DNA from: Ursus arctos
Taxonomy: Eukaryota; Chordata; Mammalia; Carnivora; Ursidae
Direction: 5' to 3'
Assembly (NCBI RefSeq): GCF_023065955.2
Contig: NW_026622852.1
Span: 7,038,423-7,102,422, forward strand
DNA length: 64,000 nt
Shown: one piece after another, positions 34,091 to 46,070 of the stretch
Layout of the letters: each line of letters starts with the position of its first letter
Position numbering within the stretch: position 1 is the stretch's first letter
Position numbers and translations under genes: made by a program
The notes under the pieces: generated by a model
What the model was told of the DNA's origin: nothing
Databases searched by the model: none
What the model saw: the letters and a program-made list of their open reading frames with translations, nothing else

Positions 34091-35929
34091 GTATTTTTTT
34101 AAAAGAAGTGTAAATGTCTAACATATCTTGGTATAATGGAGATTTCAATATAGATACCACAAATTGAGTTGAGTTGAATCAAACATAATATAAGTACTAT
34201 TCCAGAACACATATGCATATATATGTAATATATATTATATATGATAGCCTTCAATTATATATATAAAAATACCCCCTTTATGTATGTTATATGTGTATCT
34301 ATTTTTAAATATTTCAACATTGTATAATGAAAAATCTGTTACATCTACTACATAGAGATACAACTCATTGTTTAATGAACTGCATAATGTTCCATACAAT
34401 AGGTATATTAATTTATTTAATCATTGTTCTCTTTGATGTTTTTTAATTTGCTTAAATGAATATATTCTTAAATATACTCTTCTATCAGTCCATGAATAAC
34501 TATCAAGTAGATCTGTAAAAGCTGAATGTACATTCATTATTTGAATAGGCGTAAACAAATTGGAATGTCTGCACCAATACATATGCCCTTGAATTTGAGG
34601 GTTAAACATAATACATTTTATCTCCTTTTTAATATTGATTCAGCTTAATCTACTTTTGCCTTATCATGTTGGTCATGATGAGTAAATACTAAAATTATGC
34701 CAATGATTGTAGTTTTAATATCTTGATTCTAATTTCAATAGAAATGTTTTAAAGAGTTTCCATATTAGGTATCATGTTTGCTACTGATTTCTAACAGATA
34801 TGTTTTCTCATGATAGGAAGTTTCACTCCAAGTTCAGATTCACAAGAGTTTTGTTATTTAATCAAGAATGAGTGTCAAAATTATTAGATGTCCTTTTCAT
34901 ATCTAAGGTATTTACATTCATCCATTAATATGGAGAAGTTCATAAGTGGTTTTTCCAATCTTCAGTGACCCTTGCAGTCTTTATTAAAACGTTCTAAATC
35001 ATATCACAGAAGTCTTTTAATATAATGCTGTATTAAATTGCTTATATTTCATTTAGAATATTTTTCTATGTATATGTCAGTTTGGTTTATTGTAATCTGT
35101 CATATTCAATATTTCACTAGATTGCGTGTTAGAATTATAGTAATATCATATAACAAACTGAAGAATTTATCTGCTCTGGAAGGTTCTCAAAAAAATTTTC
35201 CTCAATATCTTTTTCTTCTCATCCTCATGATTTGGAAAGAACTATAGTTACTAACAGATTATTTTCACAATGATACTTTAGAGTCAGGAAGCAAATTCTA
35301 GAATAATTTGCACAACAGCTTTTTTTTTCCCTGTTGAGGATGGCAGTCACTTAATGTGGCATGCAAACTCACCACAAAATTAATGATCAAAAGCTTAAGA
35401 TGTTGATGACTTTGCTGTTCATATCCAACAACAGTATAGAGATAACATGTTCACAGTCTTAATCTGTAAAAGGTGCAGAGAGAATTTAAATGACGGGAAG
35501 AGTCTTATGTGTTTCCTCTTTCTGTACATTCTTCAACATCTTTTTTTTTTTTTAACATCTCCACATCTTCCTTCTTTGTGTAGAGTATTTGTTATTTCTT
35601 TTAACCCTATTGATTACATTAAGCAGGATTTGTTTTTCTCATTTTGTAAAAATGAAAATTGAGGTCAAACTGGTAAAGTACTGACTCAGGCAGTTTTTCA
35701 TTTAAAAAGTACTCAATATATTTTATTATTTTAATTTTTTGTCTTTTACACTAGACAAAAATTCTCAAGGTAGGGCAATGCTTATTTTGTTTGCTGTTAT
35801 AATCCTGATTTTTTCCATTACCAAAGCAAAGTATGTGCTCATCATAATCTTAATTAGCTTGAATTAAATTGGTCCCACAAAATATCTATTAATTTACAAT
35901 TTCTCAGTATTATGCAAAGATGAAAGGGT
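34091..35929. other. Unique AT-rich sequence
   Basis: A TATATATAT patch at about 34218-34265 and poly(T) at 35541-35552 are the only notable features. No supported gene is present. Confidence 0.4.
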
Positions 35930-36135
35930 TCAATTCAACAAATATATACTGAGGGTATGTCTATGAGCCAGACCCTTACCTTGATACCATGCAATCTCCA
36001 GGTTGAATAAGAACCTTGTATTCAAGATGTTTATAATCTTGTGGGAGAGACTTGTAACAACCAACTCAAATAAAACATAGAATTTTCAAAGTGTTAAATG
36101 ATGGCACAAAGAGTACTCTTCTAAAGGGCAGAATA
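35930..36135 (+). repeat. Ancient MIR/L2-class repeat remnant
   Basis: 'Caacaaatatatactgaggg', 'gtctatgagccagaccctta', 'caagatgtttataatcttgt' and 'gggagagacttgtaacaacc' follow the standard '...ttgagcacctactatgtgccaggca...gagcttac' phrase order. Confidence 0.45.
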
Positions 36136-36290
36136 GAGAGAGAGTAATTATTTTGCAGTAGGGTGAGTGGGCAAAGAAATCACTGTTTGGTGTTCTTTTC
36201 CTTTTCATTCTTAATACTTCCCATTTAACAATTTCTCTCGGTAGCTTACAGAAAGTAAAACAGATATAATAATAATAATTACATCACCAG

Positions 36291-36485
36291 GGTGCCTGGG
36301 TGGCTCAGTTGTTTGAGCGTCTGTCTTTGGCTCAGGTCATAATCCCAGGGTCCTGGGATCAATGGAGTCCCGCATCTGCTCCCTGCTCAGCAGGGAGCCT
36401 GCTTCTCCTTCTTTCTCTGCCCCCCGCCTCCGTTCATGCTGTCTCTAGCTTTCTCTCTCAAATAAATAAATGAAATCTTTTTAAA
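36291..36485 (+). mobile_element. Can-SINE, first of two at one target
   Basis: The head GGTGCCTGGGTGGCTCAGTT, the 'ggtcctgggatcaatggagt' region (with a small insertion), the 'ctcagcagggagcctgcttc' middle and the AAATAAATAAATGAAATC tail are present. AATTACATCACCAG at 36277-36290 and 36486-36499 is a perfect 14-bp target duplication. Confidence 0.97.
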
Positions 36486-36499
36486 AATTACATCACCAG

Positions 36500-36689
36500 G
36501 GGGCGCCTGGGTGGCACAGCGGTTAAGCGTCTGCCTTCGGCTTAGGGCGTGATTCCGGCGTTACAGGATCGAGCCCCACATCAGGCTCCTCCGTTATGAG
36601 CCTGCTTCTTCCTCTCCCACTCCCCCTGCTTGTGTTTCCTCTCTCGCTGGCTGTCTCTATCTCTGTCAAATAAATAAATAAAAAAAAAA
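36500..36689 (+). mobile_element. Can-SINE, second insertion at the same target, young subfamily
   Basis: It abuts the right duplication of the previous SINE and is of the younger type (GGGGGCGCCTGGGTGGCACA, 'ttcggcttagggcgtgattc', 'ctctctcgctggctgtctct'). ATTACATCACCA recurs after its tail at 36690-36701, giving three copies of the target motif in all. Confidence 0.97.
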
Positions 36690-36701
36690 ATTACATCACC
36701 A

Positions 36702-37309
36702 ACAACTGCAATTACATCAGCAATAATAGCTGTTCTAGGAAGGTCAGATATGTAAAGGATCTTCTGGAGTGCAAGTAACAATTGGTAATAGGAAGATCAA
36801 AGAAGTGTCTCATCAACAATTGTTAAAAACAGGAAGAGATGACTCAGAAAATGCCAAATAACGGTAATACTGGTCATTTTAACTTTCACTTCCTTGACAA
36901 TATGTAAATACACATGGAGTAATGAGATGTTGAGAGAACAAGCGGTTGTAAAAAGAAAGAACATTCAATAATTTATAACATGGTTAATTTAACCCATTTG
37001 TGAAGAATAGATTTCTAGAAAGCAAAGGGCATATCAATTGAAATTGCCTCTCATGACTCTAAACCATGACAAGCAGAAACTCCTGTCCAATCTTCCTAAA
37101 GATGTCATATAATTTTTTTTAATTCTTAAAATGAACAAATTTCTTATTCTCTAAATCATCTTCCAGACCTAACCATTTATGAGTTTAGTTAATTCTGCCT
37201 TTTGTAAGTAGGAGTCAACAAATTTAATATAAATTAGGAGCAAGATTTCCTGTATATGACCATTTTAAAACTAGTAATAATTATAAAGTCATTTGATGTA
37301 TTATATTTC
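36702..37309. other. Unique sequence
   Basis: Nothing recognised. Confidence 0.4.
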
Positions 37310-37480
37310 TCAAGGATTATCATTTACAAAGTACTTTTATGTATGTTCTCTCACTATATAACCTTAAACGTTAAAGTAAACACGTCATGAGGCTCATTTT
37401 ATAGATTAAGAATTTAGGTGCATGTGTTAAATGGATTGACCAACATCATAGAGTTAAGTAGCCAAAAGTCAGCTATACAA
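37310..37480 (+). repeat. MIR remnant
   Basis: Sense MIR order: 'caaagtacttttatgtatgt', 'tgaggctcattttatagatt', 'aagaatttaggtgcatgtgt' and 'gaccaacatcatagagttaa'. Confidence 0.6.
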
Positions 37481-38647
37481 GAACCTTCACCTTCAGCCTT
37501 CAGGGTCAGTTTAGAAAAACAAAACAAAACAAAAATTGACTCAGATTATTGTTCTGATTTCTAATTATTCTTTGATCTTTGATGACATTATTCTCTACTT
37601 ATTATCACACAGTGCTATAGAATGAATATCAAAGAAAGCCACATTTTGATAATTATCTTCTTTTCCCAAAGGAAATATTCCTAAGGCTTTTTGATTTTTA
37701 AAAAAGTGCACTTTTCCCACTTTCTTAGCAAGTGTCAGTGGAAGTGTTAAAACAGTCACATTTAAGTCTCCTAAAATAGCCAACCCATGAAATGATACAA
37801 AGTCTGTTAATTGGTACGAACCCTGAAAAATAAAATTAATTCAAGGGATAAGAATTCATTTGTTGAAATTGGTGATCTATGGATGTAGTTTCACAGGATA
37901 TTTTAAAGTAAGCCAAATCTTCCTTTCTTATTGACTGATCTAAATGTTACATACTGGAAATATAAAAACGACATTTTTTTCCAATTGAAGTAAAGTAATT
38001 GTTGTGTCCCTAATCTGCTATATTACTAAGTATTAAAAGCTAATTAGATCAATTTTAAAATATGTTTTCTTGGGGTGTAAGTGTTTCTACTTAGTCATTA
38101 TAATTATCAGACATTTTTATAGTTGAGGTGTATTAGCTATTAACCAAAGCACTCAGACCAGTGAAATGTAATGGTATTATTTCCTCACATATTAAAATAT
38201 ACTAATTACATTATTATTATAAATCTAAATGATAATTTAAATGTAACTTCACAGAAAATACAGATTAAAAACTTAAACTCTCCATCTCTGTAATATGAGG
38301 GTTTCACTAAGGAGATGAAAGCAATTGGATGACTTGCATAATTGACATTTTCTAATGAGCTGAAAGGAATGTCACTGTGTCCTGATATTAAGCGGATATC
38401 AGAATGCACAATGGAATGTGTCTCTTGATGCCCCCAATGGCCTTCTGTTCATTCAAAGAGTATACACTACTGCAGGACGTTTTAATCTAGTTTATTTGTG
38501 AGCTCAGGCAGTGTGATTATGTTCAGAATTGAACTTTCACACTGGCCATGAAATTTACTTTAGTCAGGAAGAGCTAAAGAACAAAAGGCAACATCCTCAT
38601 GATACCTCACACTTGTAACCCAGTTTGTTTTAGGAAACATAACTTAC
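37481..38647. other. Unique AT-rich sequence next to the candidate exon
   Basis: No repeat is recognised. If the exon at 38648-38837 is real, this is the intron on its 3' side. Confidence 0.4.
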
Positions 38648-38837
38648 CAAATAGTTCACAGGGCAGGGATCCTTTGACCCATCAAAAGCTACAATGTATC
38701 CACTATCTTCATACTTGACATTGCAGTTGGTTGGCAGAAGCTCTTGAGTTTGACGAGCACAAATCAATGAAAAACAGTTCTTGAAAAACAGTAACAGCAC
38801 AAAATAGAGGAACCAAATTTCAAGCCACTCCTCTAAA
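38648..38837 (-). CDS. Candidate internal coding exon, gene unknown (190 bp)
   Basis: On the minus strand a good acceptor (pyrimidine-rich 'cttcacatcaatctcatttacag') precedes 38837, and a consensus donor (CTATTTG then gtaagt) follows 38648. One frame is open across the exon: the first base completes a codon, then come 63 codons, so the flanking intron phases would be 2 and 0. The peptide opens LEEWLEIWFLYFVLLLFF, a plausible membrane segment or signal anchor. Its second half is hydrophilic and cysteine-containing (NCNVKYEDSGYIVAFDGS, then KDPCPVNYL), as in an extracellular domain. Codon choice and composition differ from the chance frames around it, and no repeat overlaps it. I do not recognise the protein. 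Partner exons must lie outside the window or be too small to see. It could also be an old pseudo-exon. Confidence 0.45.
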
Positions 38838-39839
38838 CTGTAAATGAGATTGATGTGAAGCATTAGCACTTTTTTTTTAATGACTATATAAATGTTTTTA
38901 TTAGAGATTAAGTGGCAATAGAACATATTAAACCATGGCAAACATCTGGAAGACTCTCTTTAGCAGTTTAATCACAGCATTTCCCAAAGTCTGCTCATAC
39001 CAGCTATTTCAGCATATCATGGCTTTATGCAAGTGGATGAATATCTGCACTAACTGAAGCATGTTCATTACTCAAGGGGACTCCCTGTTTTCCACTAGCA
39101 AATGTGAAAGACTTTCAGTTCTAAAAGTAAGAATACTTGAGAAAAACAGAGTATCTAAACACATTATCTAAAAGTCAAATTAGTATCCATCCTAAATTCA
39201 TACTACCAGATTACTTCCTTTTAAGCATAGCTGTAATAATTTGTTGTCCTGATTATAAAACTCAACCTCCTCTGCATTCTCCAATCATCTTCCATTTAAA
39301 AATGTCCTTACTCAATAATACCTCATCCTAACATTCACAATTCTCTATATTCTGGATCAAACTTTTCTTTTATTGCTTTCACTTCTCTCTTACATATACT
39401 AGCCACTGCTTCCAAACACACTTTGCACTATTCCTTCACTGCCTTATTGTGATACGCTCTTGCCTTTCGACAGGAATGTCCACATCAGTGTTCAGCTCTT
39501 ATAGACTTAATTAACCAAATCAAATATCATTTCCTTCACAAAGCATTTATTCTAGATATTTCCAGTTGAATGTGATCTCTTCCTTGTCTGAATTTCCATG
39601 GTGTTTACAAATCATGAATCTCAAATAAACAAGGCAGGAGAGAATATGGTGATTTTTTTCCTTTTTTTTTTTCTGTTTGACTTGTTTATTTGGATTCATA
39701 TAAGCTTTGAGCATTGCCCAAAGAATATCCTAATATTATGTGTATTATTTTCAGATTTTTAAACCATTATGGTTAAAAAAAATACTTTAAACATTGCTGA
39801 AATCATACCATTGTATCATTCAGCTATCATTAAATAAAT
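38838..39839. other. Mostly unique sequence; part may be an ancient repeat
   Basis: The interval 39390-39600 ('tactagccactgcttccaaa', 'tttgcactattccttcactg', 'cacaaagcatttattctaga') loosely follows a common ancient-repeat phrase. The rest is unclassified. Confidence 0.3.
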
Positions 39840-40045
39840 ATTACTAGTAGCTTAAACATACAATACTTATTTGGCACTAGGAAATTGTTTAATTCTCACA
39901 ACCCTATGAGATACTGATGTATATTTGCATGCAGAGAGGGAAAGATAAGACTTGGAGAAATAAGAAACTCAATCAAGGTCAGAAAAGCAGCAAGAGCTAG
40001 AGAGACTTTATGGGCCTTACTCAATTCTGTACTCTTAAGCACTTT
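39840..40045 (+). repeat. MIR remnant
   Basis: Order seen: 'ttctcacaaccctatgagat', 'actgatgtatatttgcatgc', 'gacttggagaaataagaaac' and 'tcaatcaaggtcagaaaagc', which matches the sense MIR core. Confidence 0.65.
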
Positions 40046-42654
40046 ATCTAAACTGCCAAACCTTGACAGTACAATGGTAATGAATATTATCCTAGGATCT
40101 GACCTAGTGAAAAAATAGGTAAATAACTGGAAATTATTCCACGGTCTGATAAATTCTACAATTAGAGATATATTTGGTAAAAATGGAGTACGATTCAGGA
40201 GCAACTAACCTAGTCAAAGAAAGTAATAAACATTTTGACTATTTTAAAAGTGGAGGGATGTGGGTGAGCAAGGGAGCTGGCATTTTTTACAGTAGGAAAT
40301 TTACAAATCACAAAAATGTTAAACATCATTATACACTGTAATCTCCTTAAGAGCAATGGATATGTTTATATTTTAGATTCCAAGGCTTAGAGAAACCTTA
40401 ATAACATAATAAAATATTTTGTTGATTGCATTGAGAGAAGTGGCAAATAAATGAATGAAACAATTAATTAATAAATAAATCATTGACCCACAGAGAGAGA
40501 GAGAGAGGCCTAAAGATAAGGTCTTTGCAAAAGATCCCCAGGTATATCAAAGATGAATATAGCTGGAGCCAGTGTTTCTCTAGTATGTCTTACTCATTTA
40601 ACTTGACCATCTCCATGTTGAAGAAATAAAAACCACCTTGTATTTTGCAATGAATTCATTTTTATGTCACTTTTTGAGATTCAATTAACCAATGTGAAAG
40701 AAAAAGAAAGTAAGAAAGAAACAAAGAAAGAAAAAGAAAAAGTCCCTAAAAGCAAGGAATACTGCCTATCTTTCGCCATTTAATTTGTAATCACACAAAA
40801 TGGAGGCAAAGCCCTGTCATCTGTACTTTCAATCAGGTGCCAAACACAGGGTTATGATTCTGTTCTACTAGGAATATTTTCCATTATTCAACGTATTTAA
40901 TAAACTGTCACTTGAAAGGGGATCTGATAGGCTTTTTCACAATGAATCAAAGAACTGCTCTGCCTTCCTGCTTTATTATGCATGCTACATTTGAAGCTAA
41001 TGAAGCATAACCTCTGAGCTGATACTTTTGTAGATGAAAGAGACATCATGTCACATCTTCTATTTATTTCATCAGCTACTCATAGCCAACACAAAACACA
41101 TTGATTGTCTTGCACTTCATTTTTGACAGATGATGGGCATTCTTGTTGCTATCTTGTCTAATCATTTCCTACCATATGCATATTTTAGTTATTAACTATG
41201 AATAAAACTACAAAGAAAAATAACCTGTAATATCAATGGCACATTTAATTTAAGAAGTATAATGCAAATAAACTTGATTATTCTATTTTACAAAATTTGA
41301 TACACTCTCCCCTTCCCCCTAGAGCAAATATTTACTCAAAATAGTTATTTTTAACAAGTGTAATATCACCTAATATTGTTTTCATGAGGTCTCGGTATTT
41401 TTGGAAACAAATCTAGAAAATCAGCTCAAGTAACACCATACAATCTTCTCCACAAGTCAGACTGCTTCATTATTAAAGGGCATCAGAAGGAATAATTTAT
41501 CACTAAAAAAATACTTTCATTACAGTAACAGTCTTCAATGTCACTAATTGACTAACAATAGGCAATTCAATGTGTAATAAAATTCAGACATAAGCTATAT
41601 TCAATCAATAACATGGTCTAGAAAATAGTCTTTATTAATTATAAAAGCATGTGATTATATGTGATACAAAACAAGTTTGTATATATAAGGTTTAGTAGCT
41701 TTTTAAACTTTAAAAAATGCTAATGTAGTATATAACTTTTTAAAAATCAGCTCCACAAATTGAATTTTAAGAATACGAAGTTATTTTGAAAATAGTAAAG
41801 GCTTATCATTACCAATACATATACAGCCTTCACTCATAAGAATAAAATATAAGTTTTGCCTACATGCATACATTCACACAGATACTAGACAAATATAGAG
41901 TCTTCATTTTATTATATAACTTGCATCTTTATACTTAATTGCTGATACATTTGATAGTGAGGAAAAGTATTTGAAGTAGGATTATAACATACTGCAAGAC
42001 ATTACACACACATTATTACAGGGAAATTGTTTCATGAGTTATCAATCAAAACAGAAGTGGAAAAGCTCTGGTAAGTCAAAACCAACTAATTGGAATGCTG
42101 TTCCATGGGTGAATAATAACAAGTCAGTGACATCAAAATTAATAGAGAACAAACCCCATGTACAAAACCTATGTAAAACCTCTTTTATTAAAGATAACTA
42201 TCAAATATCATTACAGTAAAAATGACTACACAAAAAGGAATGAAAATGAGAATGTGTAATTTAATCAACAAGTAACAATTGGGCTCCAAATTTGGCATTC
42301 TCACATATATAAGAAATTGTAGGGTTTTAAAATTTATTTAAAGGAAAGTAAAATATGAAGAGTAAAAATTATTTTTCAACAAAGTAAATATTATCCATTT
42401 AAACTCAAAATTAATATTCTGTTCTTTCATCTCTTCAGCTATGCTAATCAATCTAAATCGTGTGAGTCACTGATTCAGGATCCATTTTGGCTAAGGTCTT
42501 ATTAACTGTGCGCTATACAACTGAATTAATTCTCAGCTTTTAGTCCCCAAGAGACAATCTGGCTCTGTCTTTGCATGAAACAAGTCTGTTCCTAAATATA
42601 GTGCTGTCAAGTGTACTACATTAGAAATCAAAAGAAGCCCATTCTATTCTTGTT
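40046..42654. other. Unique sequence with GA-rich tracts
   Basis: It contains a short (GA)n at about 40493-40507 and a GAAA-rich tract at 40699-40742. The part around 40910-41150 is non-repetitive and more balanced in composition. No supported gene is present. Confidence 0.4.
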
Positions 42655-42740
42655 TCATCCACTCTGGGCCAGTTTCCTCATTTGTAAAATAAAGTGTTAA
42701 ATCCACACCAAAGCTCTAAAATTTAGTAATTCTAATTCAT
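42655..42740 (-). repeat. MIR remnant (core)
   Basis: 'Gggccagtttcctcatttgt' followed by 'aaaataaagtgttaaatcca' is the antisense MIR core. Confidence 0.6.
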
Positions 42741-43369
42741 CCAATACTACACATTCTATATTCATTTTTAAAAAATAGTGGATTAGAAATCCAAATATTC
42801 AAAAAATGAATATGTGTATGTGTTCTGTATAAAACACAATTATACCAAATACAGCTGTTGTTATGTATAATCAAAGTGTTTATTGATGAAATAAGTCTAG
42901 TTATTCTTATTGTGGTATCATGTAATTGAAAATATATCTACATTTGTCCTTTATGTGTCTCCTAAATCAAAAAAAGCTATTTCATCCTTTAATCTTCACT
43001 ACACTAAATAATTGTATTCTAGTAAAATGTTATATCAAACTTCAATTTCAATTTCTCTGTAAAAATCCCATTGTTAACCTATTCTGACTCATAAAATTCC
43101 TGGGTAACTTAATCTCATTGGGAGTATTGTTTTCAAAATTGTTCGTATCATATTATCTTACTCTATTCAGTATCATATTTAACAGCTATCTACAAAGATT
43201 ATAACACTGATTACATGTCTATGGATTGTGTAATACCTAAATTCAGTCTTTTATAATTCTTTCACAGCATCTTTGATTGTCTAACTATGACCCTTTAGAA
43301 AGTGTATTTGTCCATGTCTTCCTAGAATATACATGTCAACAATAAATTAACATGATGAGAATTTAGTAG

Positions 43370-43575
43370 TTAAGTGCCTCAGTTCAAGAACAAAGCCAAA
43401 ATTTGGCTGGACTGCTTTTTACCCTGCATTTGTACAAATCTCTAGACCTTATCTTTCTTGGATATAAAACCCCTAGGACTAGAATATACTTCATATGGTT
43501 TTCATGAGAATCATATGTACTATGAATATGATGTACCTAGAATAGTGTCAGAGTACATGATTATTGTTTTTTAAA
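43370..43575 (-). repeat. MIR remnant
   Basis: Antisense order: 'aaatctctagaccttatctt', 'tcttggatataaaaccccta', 'atatggttttcatgagaatc' and 'tacctagaatagtgtcagag'. Confidence 0.6.
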
Positions 43576-44199
43576 TGTTGTTATATTTAATTGTATAAAT
43601 ATTTCATCAAATATATATAAATTATATATGGTCATCATTGCATTCTAGATTTATCTTACTGATATTCCTTCATGATATAACATGCAACATATAGTTATTA
43701 TAGGTACCATAATATAGATTAAATTACTTTGTATAACTAAGAAATAGAAATAATAAAATCCTGAGACAAAATTGGGTATATTTAAAACATTCTATTTGAT
43801 ATGTGCAGATGTGATCAAGCCTTAATTCTGCATTTCAGGGATTTATAAACTTTTTTCAAGTATTATGTTCATATTGAAAATTTCATCAAATGGAAATACA
43901 TGTTCTCTATAAGCTCAAGAATGAGTGAAAGGATAAATTTGTCAGACCTACAATACAAAAATATAAATATAAATATCTGTAACTACCATAAACATTTATT
44001 GTTCAAATACGTTGAATCACAAATGAGGTTCTTGTTAAGTTTGATTATCATTGTCTTGGTTTATCAGCAAGCTACATTTCTCCTGTGCTATTTAAACATA
44101 CTTCATTATTTCTGCATTTTTGTGCAGTTACAAAACAATATAAACTGGATTTGACATAAAGAAACATATTCCAATCCTATATCTGTAACAAATCAATGC

Positions 44200-44310
44200 A
44201 ATATGCAAGTCAACAAACATGCATTAAATTGCTTCTCTATACAAGATCTTTTCCTAAGTGCTAGGGACAGAGATTTGGCAAATAAACCCTAGAAAATTTC
44301 AAAGTTTGTT
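44200..44310 (+). repeat. Ancient MIR/L2-class repeat remnant
   Basis: 'Caacaaacatgcattaaatt' and 'ttttcctaagtgctagggac' then 'agagatttggcaaataaacc' follow the 'ttctaggtgctggggatac...aacaaaac' phrase. Confidence 0.4.
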
Positions 44311-45746
44311 AAAAGAAGGTGAAGAGTGGGACATTAAATTTTATTTAAGATACAGAAATAGGGATCTCATTGATGAAATCTATCTAAGGGTATAATTTTG
44401 GATCTATAATCAATTTTGTCCTACTGGACCATAAAAATAACTAGTAATTCTTATATAATCCTATAAGGCCTTTGTATTATGATTTTATGTCTTTATATCA
44501 AATTATATGATTTGATAATGATTCCAAGTGAAAACCCAAGCTGATGACTATATATAGGATGCAAAACAAAATTCTAGCCTATCGCAATATATCAAATGTC
44601 ATCCCAGGAAAAGTATTGTTGAGTATTGATGGCTTTTTTTTTTTTTTTACAAACTAGAATTCCCAGGAATTTTCAATATTCAAGTGCTCAAAGAGCTCAT
44701 TATTGTCATTTGACATTAGGAGACAAATGGTTCTTTTTGAGAATATCTGTTCCCATCCTCTGATAGCCTCTGGGAAATCTCTTCCTTAGAATCAATCCTA
44801 CTTTTACTGTGCACTCTTTGGTCAAGAACTGAATGTCACACAGATACAAAATACTTTCATTCAACTCCATTCCTTTGTCTGCCGATACATCATTCAACAA
44901 TGGATTTTTTACGTAGTACCAAGAAGTGTAAGCTTTAAGCCTTTTATTTCCTGTGAAATTCTGTCATCTTTTAAAGCTTGGTTGGTGAGATCTAAGCCTT
45001 TACTTTTTAAAAATGTTTCACATCCATCTAATATGGTTGGATGCCATGTGAATATGTAGATGTTGTGCTGATGTATGACTATGCAGGTATCAGCATACTG
45101 TACATTCCTGTGTGACTCTCTCAGTAGCTTTAGGTGATTCTCATTATCTTTTGAATTGGGACATAGGAATTAGCTATGCTTTATAAAGCTGCTTACCTCT
45201 GAAAAAGGAAAAAAAATGAACAAACAATATATGATATTTCATGCCTTAAAAATGTACAGAGTAAAAACCATTAAACAGAATAGCTGAACCATGAAGGTCA
45301 GTGTAGTATTTTATATGAGTAAAACATGTAGCTTCTTGATAGTTTTTCTAATCTGATTGTAACACATGTAATTTCTTGCTAAAGCTTAAACAGTCTGAAT
45401 GGAGATCTTTTATATGTGTAAATCGATAGCCTGAACATATTTTTTTCTATTATCTGGTTCAAAACTGTTACAAAAAGATAACTGTGAATTTGTACTGTAT
45501 ATTATATCAAAAGTGATGCTTCCTAACCAATTGGCAGTAGTGGCCAGAATAATAAGGGTTTTAGCCAATAATGAAAAGATGGATGTTTACTTATTTGTTG
45601 ATGTGGATAGTGCTAAAAAACAAAAGACAAAACAAAACAAAAACACATTAAAGAGGGAAGACTAATATCTCCAACAGTTTCCCTAGTGCAAATGAAGACG
45701 TAATAACTGAGGAAAAAACAAACAAAACCTCTTACTAATATAATTT
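44311..45746. other. Unique AT-rich sequence left of the full-length L1
   Basis: No recognised gene. Poly(T) at 44634-44649. Confidence 0.4.
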
Positions 45747-45760
45747 ATTAAAATGTTTTT
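45747..45760. repeat. Left target-site duplication of L1 copy B
   Basis: ATTAAAATGTTTTT here is identical to 52081-52094. A flanking T at 45746 and 52080 may extend it to 15 bp. Confidence 0.95.
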
Positions 45761-45979
45761 TTCTAATGATTTTTTATTATATTATGTTAGTCACCATACA
45801 GTATATCCCCAGTTTCTGATGTAAGGCTCGATGATTCATTAGTTGTGTATAACACCCAGTGCACCATGCAATACGTGCCCTCCTTACTACCCATCACCGG
45901 CCTATCCCATTCCCCCACCCCCCTCCCCTCTGAGGCCCTCAGTTTGTTGCTCACAGTCCATAGTCTCTCATGTTTCATT

Positions 45980-46024
45980 CCCCCTTCTGATTACCCCCCC
46001 TTTCTTTATCCCTTTCTTCCCCTA
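45980..46024 (-). other. L1 3' UTR polypurine, G-rich tract (copy B)
   Basis: The same arrangement of G runs as in copy A (GGGG, GGG, GGGGGGG, GGGGG on the minus strand). Its conservation between copies supports a functional element of the family's 3' UTR. Confidence 0.6.
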
Positions 46025-46070
46025 CCGATCATCCTAGTTCTTATGTTCCATAGATGAGAGAAATCATATG

